From: Owenia fusiformis
Taxonomy: Eukaryota > Annelida > Polychaeta > Sabellida > Oweniidae
NCBI GenBank assembly: GCA_903813345.2
Contig: CAIIXF020000002.1
Location: 20,352,455-20,412,454, forward strand
Reading direction: 5' to 3'
DNA length: 60,000 nt
The notes under the pieces are model-generated. The model was given only the letters and a program-made list of their open reading frames with translations, made no database searches and was not told the origin of the DNA. Position 1 is the first letter of the stretch; each line of letters begins with the position of its first letter. Positions 58,960 to 60,000 of this stretch are shown here, in pieces. The position numbers and the translations under genes are program-made.

Positions 58960-59240
58960 GTACATACATGTACGTCTATTCATCTGTCAAGGCCATAACT
59001 CAAATATCAGTTGACAGATTTGGTTCAAATTTGGTACAATTAATTTTGTTTTTGGATTTAGGCAAAATTTCACAGGAAGAGAGGGAAATAACCCAGAATC
59101 AAAAGAAGAACCTTTCTTCATGTAAAGGTGAACCAAGAGTTTTACTTTAGCTCAAACTTTATATGGCAATGCCTTAGGGATAAATGACCTCTGCTCAAGA
59201 AGAAATATTCAAGATGGTCTCTGAATACAAAATGCCACTA
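58960..59240 (+). mobile_element. repeat family R2, copy
   Basis: GATCATACGTACATACATGT and ATCTGTCAAGGCCATAACTC, then CAGATTTGGTTCAAATTTGG and GCCTTAGGGATAAATGACCT. Module order as at 11940. Confidence 0.5.
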
Positions 59241-59246
59241 TTTTTT

Positions 59247-60000
59247 ATTATTAAAGGAGTGGTATCGATATGGTGAACTTTTTGGACACGTGTTTCTCTT
59301 AAACCAGTCATCAAAACATTCTGAAAATTTTACACATCGTCAGTTTAATGGTAATCTTTTGGATGGTAACATTACACTTTGAAATATATATATATATACT
59401 TTTCTCTATATTGTTTTAGAAAACACATCAGACACTTCTTTTTTTGTTCTTGGTATCATATGTTTAGAATGAAATGAAACATCTATCCGAGCCTCATTGG
59501 TACAAAACGACATATAAACACAATGTGTTTAGGTCTCTCGATATTGTAATTGTACAAAGGAAAATTTGGTTGATTTTAAAAAAGTATCTTGTTAATGAAA
59601 TAAAAAGGTTTATCTTAATTTTTATCTATTTTGAGGCATTTTGTTTGAAGTTTTTGCATACTTTTTGTTAAATCAACCAAAATTTCCTTTGTATTACTAT
59701 AATATTGAGAGGTCTAAGAAAATGTTGTAAATGCTATTTTGTTCCAACAAGGTTCAGAAAGATATTTTATTTAATTCTCAAGAATTGGTAGAAAGGAACA
59801 AAAAACAATTGCACTATAACAAAAACAGTTATACATGTATGAAATATATATAAATCATTTTGCATTAAATTATTGCCAATCAGTCAACATTACATAAAGG
59901 ACCTTGTTTTTTTACAGAATGTTTTCAATAATTGGTTCAAGAGAAAACCATTGTTGAATTCAGTTCACCATATCCATACCTATCCTTTTTTATTTAATTC
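59247..60000. repeat. giant imperfect palindrome, arms about 370 bp, centred near 59622
   Basis: Left-arm landmarks GATATGGTGAACT, TTCTCTTAAACC, AAAACATTCTG, GGTCTCTCGATATTG and AAGGAAAATTTGGTTGATTT reappear in reverse-complement order on the right (ATCAACCAAAATTTCCTT, ATATTGAGAGGTCT, CAGAATGTTTT, GGTTCAAGAGAA, AGTTCACCATATC). Similarity continues to the last base of the window, so the true end is unseen. Confidence 0.85.

Overview
The window is nuclear DNA of a metazoan: short spliced exons with GT..AG introns, AATAAA signals, class A GPCR exons, EMI-type secreted proteins, and a very AT-rich, repeat-dense background without any intact transposon gene. The repeat style (miniature elements, foldback elements, TCCG microsatellites, short tandem arrays) fits a marine invertebrate such as a mollusc or another non-insect bilaterian, but I cannot name the species. 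More than 90% of the window is non-coding.

Layout. (1) 1-8825 appears to be intronic DNA of a minus-strand amine-type GPCR gene (receptor A). It holds a roughly 2.2 kb Helitron-like element. (2) 8826-9227 is receptor A's first coding exon (N-terminus to TM2), with a TATA box just upstream. (3) 9228-38000 is a long gene-free stretch made of tandem arrays (21, 36, 23 and 17 bp units), several MITE families, a tRNA-like SINE head and a TCCG-containing element. (4) 38012-44634 is a head-to-head pair of small four-exon genes. Both encode secreted proteins consisting of a signal peptide, an EMI-like cysteine domain and a short acidic/leucine tail: EMI-B on minus (183 aa) and EMI-A on plus (204 aa). 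Exon number and all three intron phases (2, 2, 1) are identical, so they are paralogues from an inverted duplication. (5) 46840-48770 is a large minus-strand exon of an amine-type GPCR (receptor B, TM3-TM7 with a third intracellular loop of about 415 residues). (6) 48771-60000 appears to be receptor B's upstream intron. It contains an inverted pair of 16-17 bp arrays, a 1.0 kb direct duplication with an 82-83 bp array, and a giant imperfect palindrome reaching the window end.

Receptor A's exon ends in phase 1 and receptor B's exon begins in exactly the complementary phase, and the joined protein would read through TM2-TM3 naturally. However, their order on the minus strand is the wrong way round for one gene. 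The simplest reading is two tandem paralogues sharing the same intron position, each cut by a window edge, with the EMI pair lying between them. A rearrangement or misassembly is the alternative.

All function statements are homology inferences read by eye. No database search was run.
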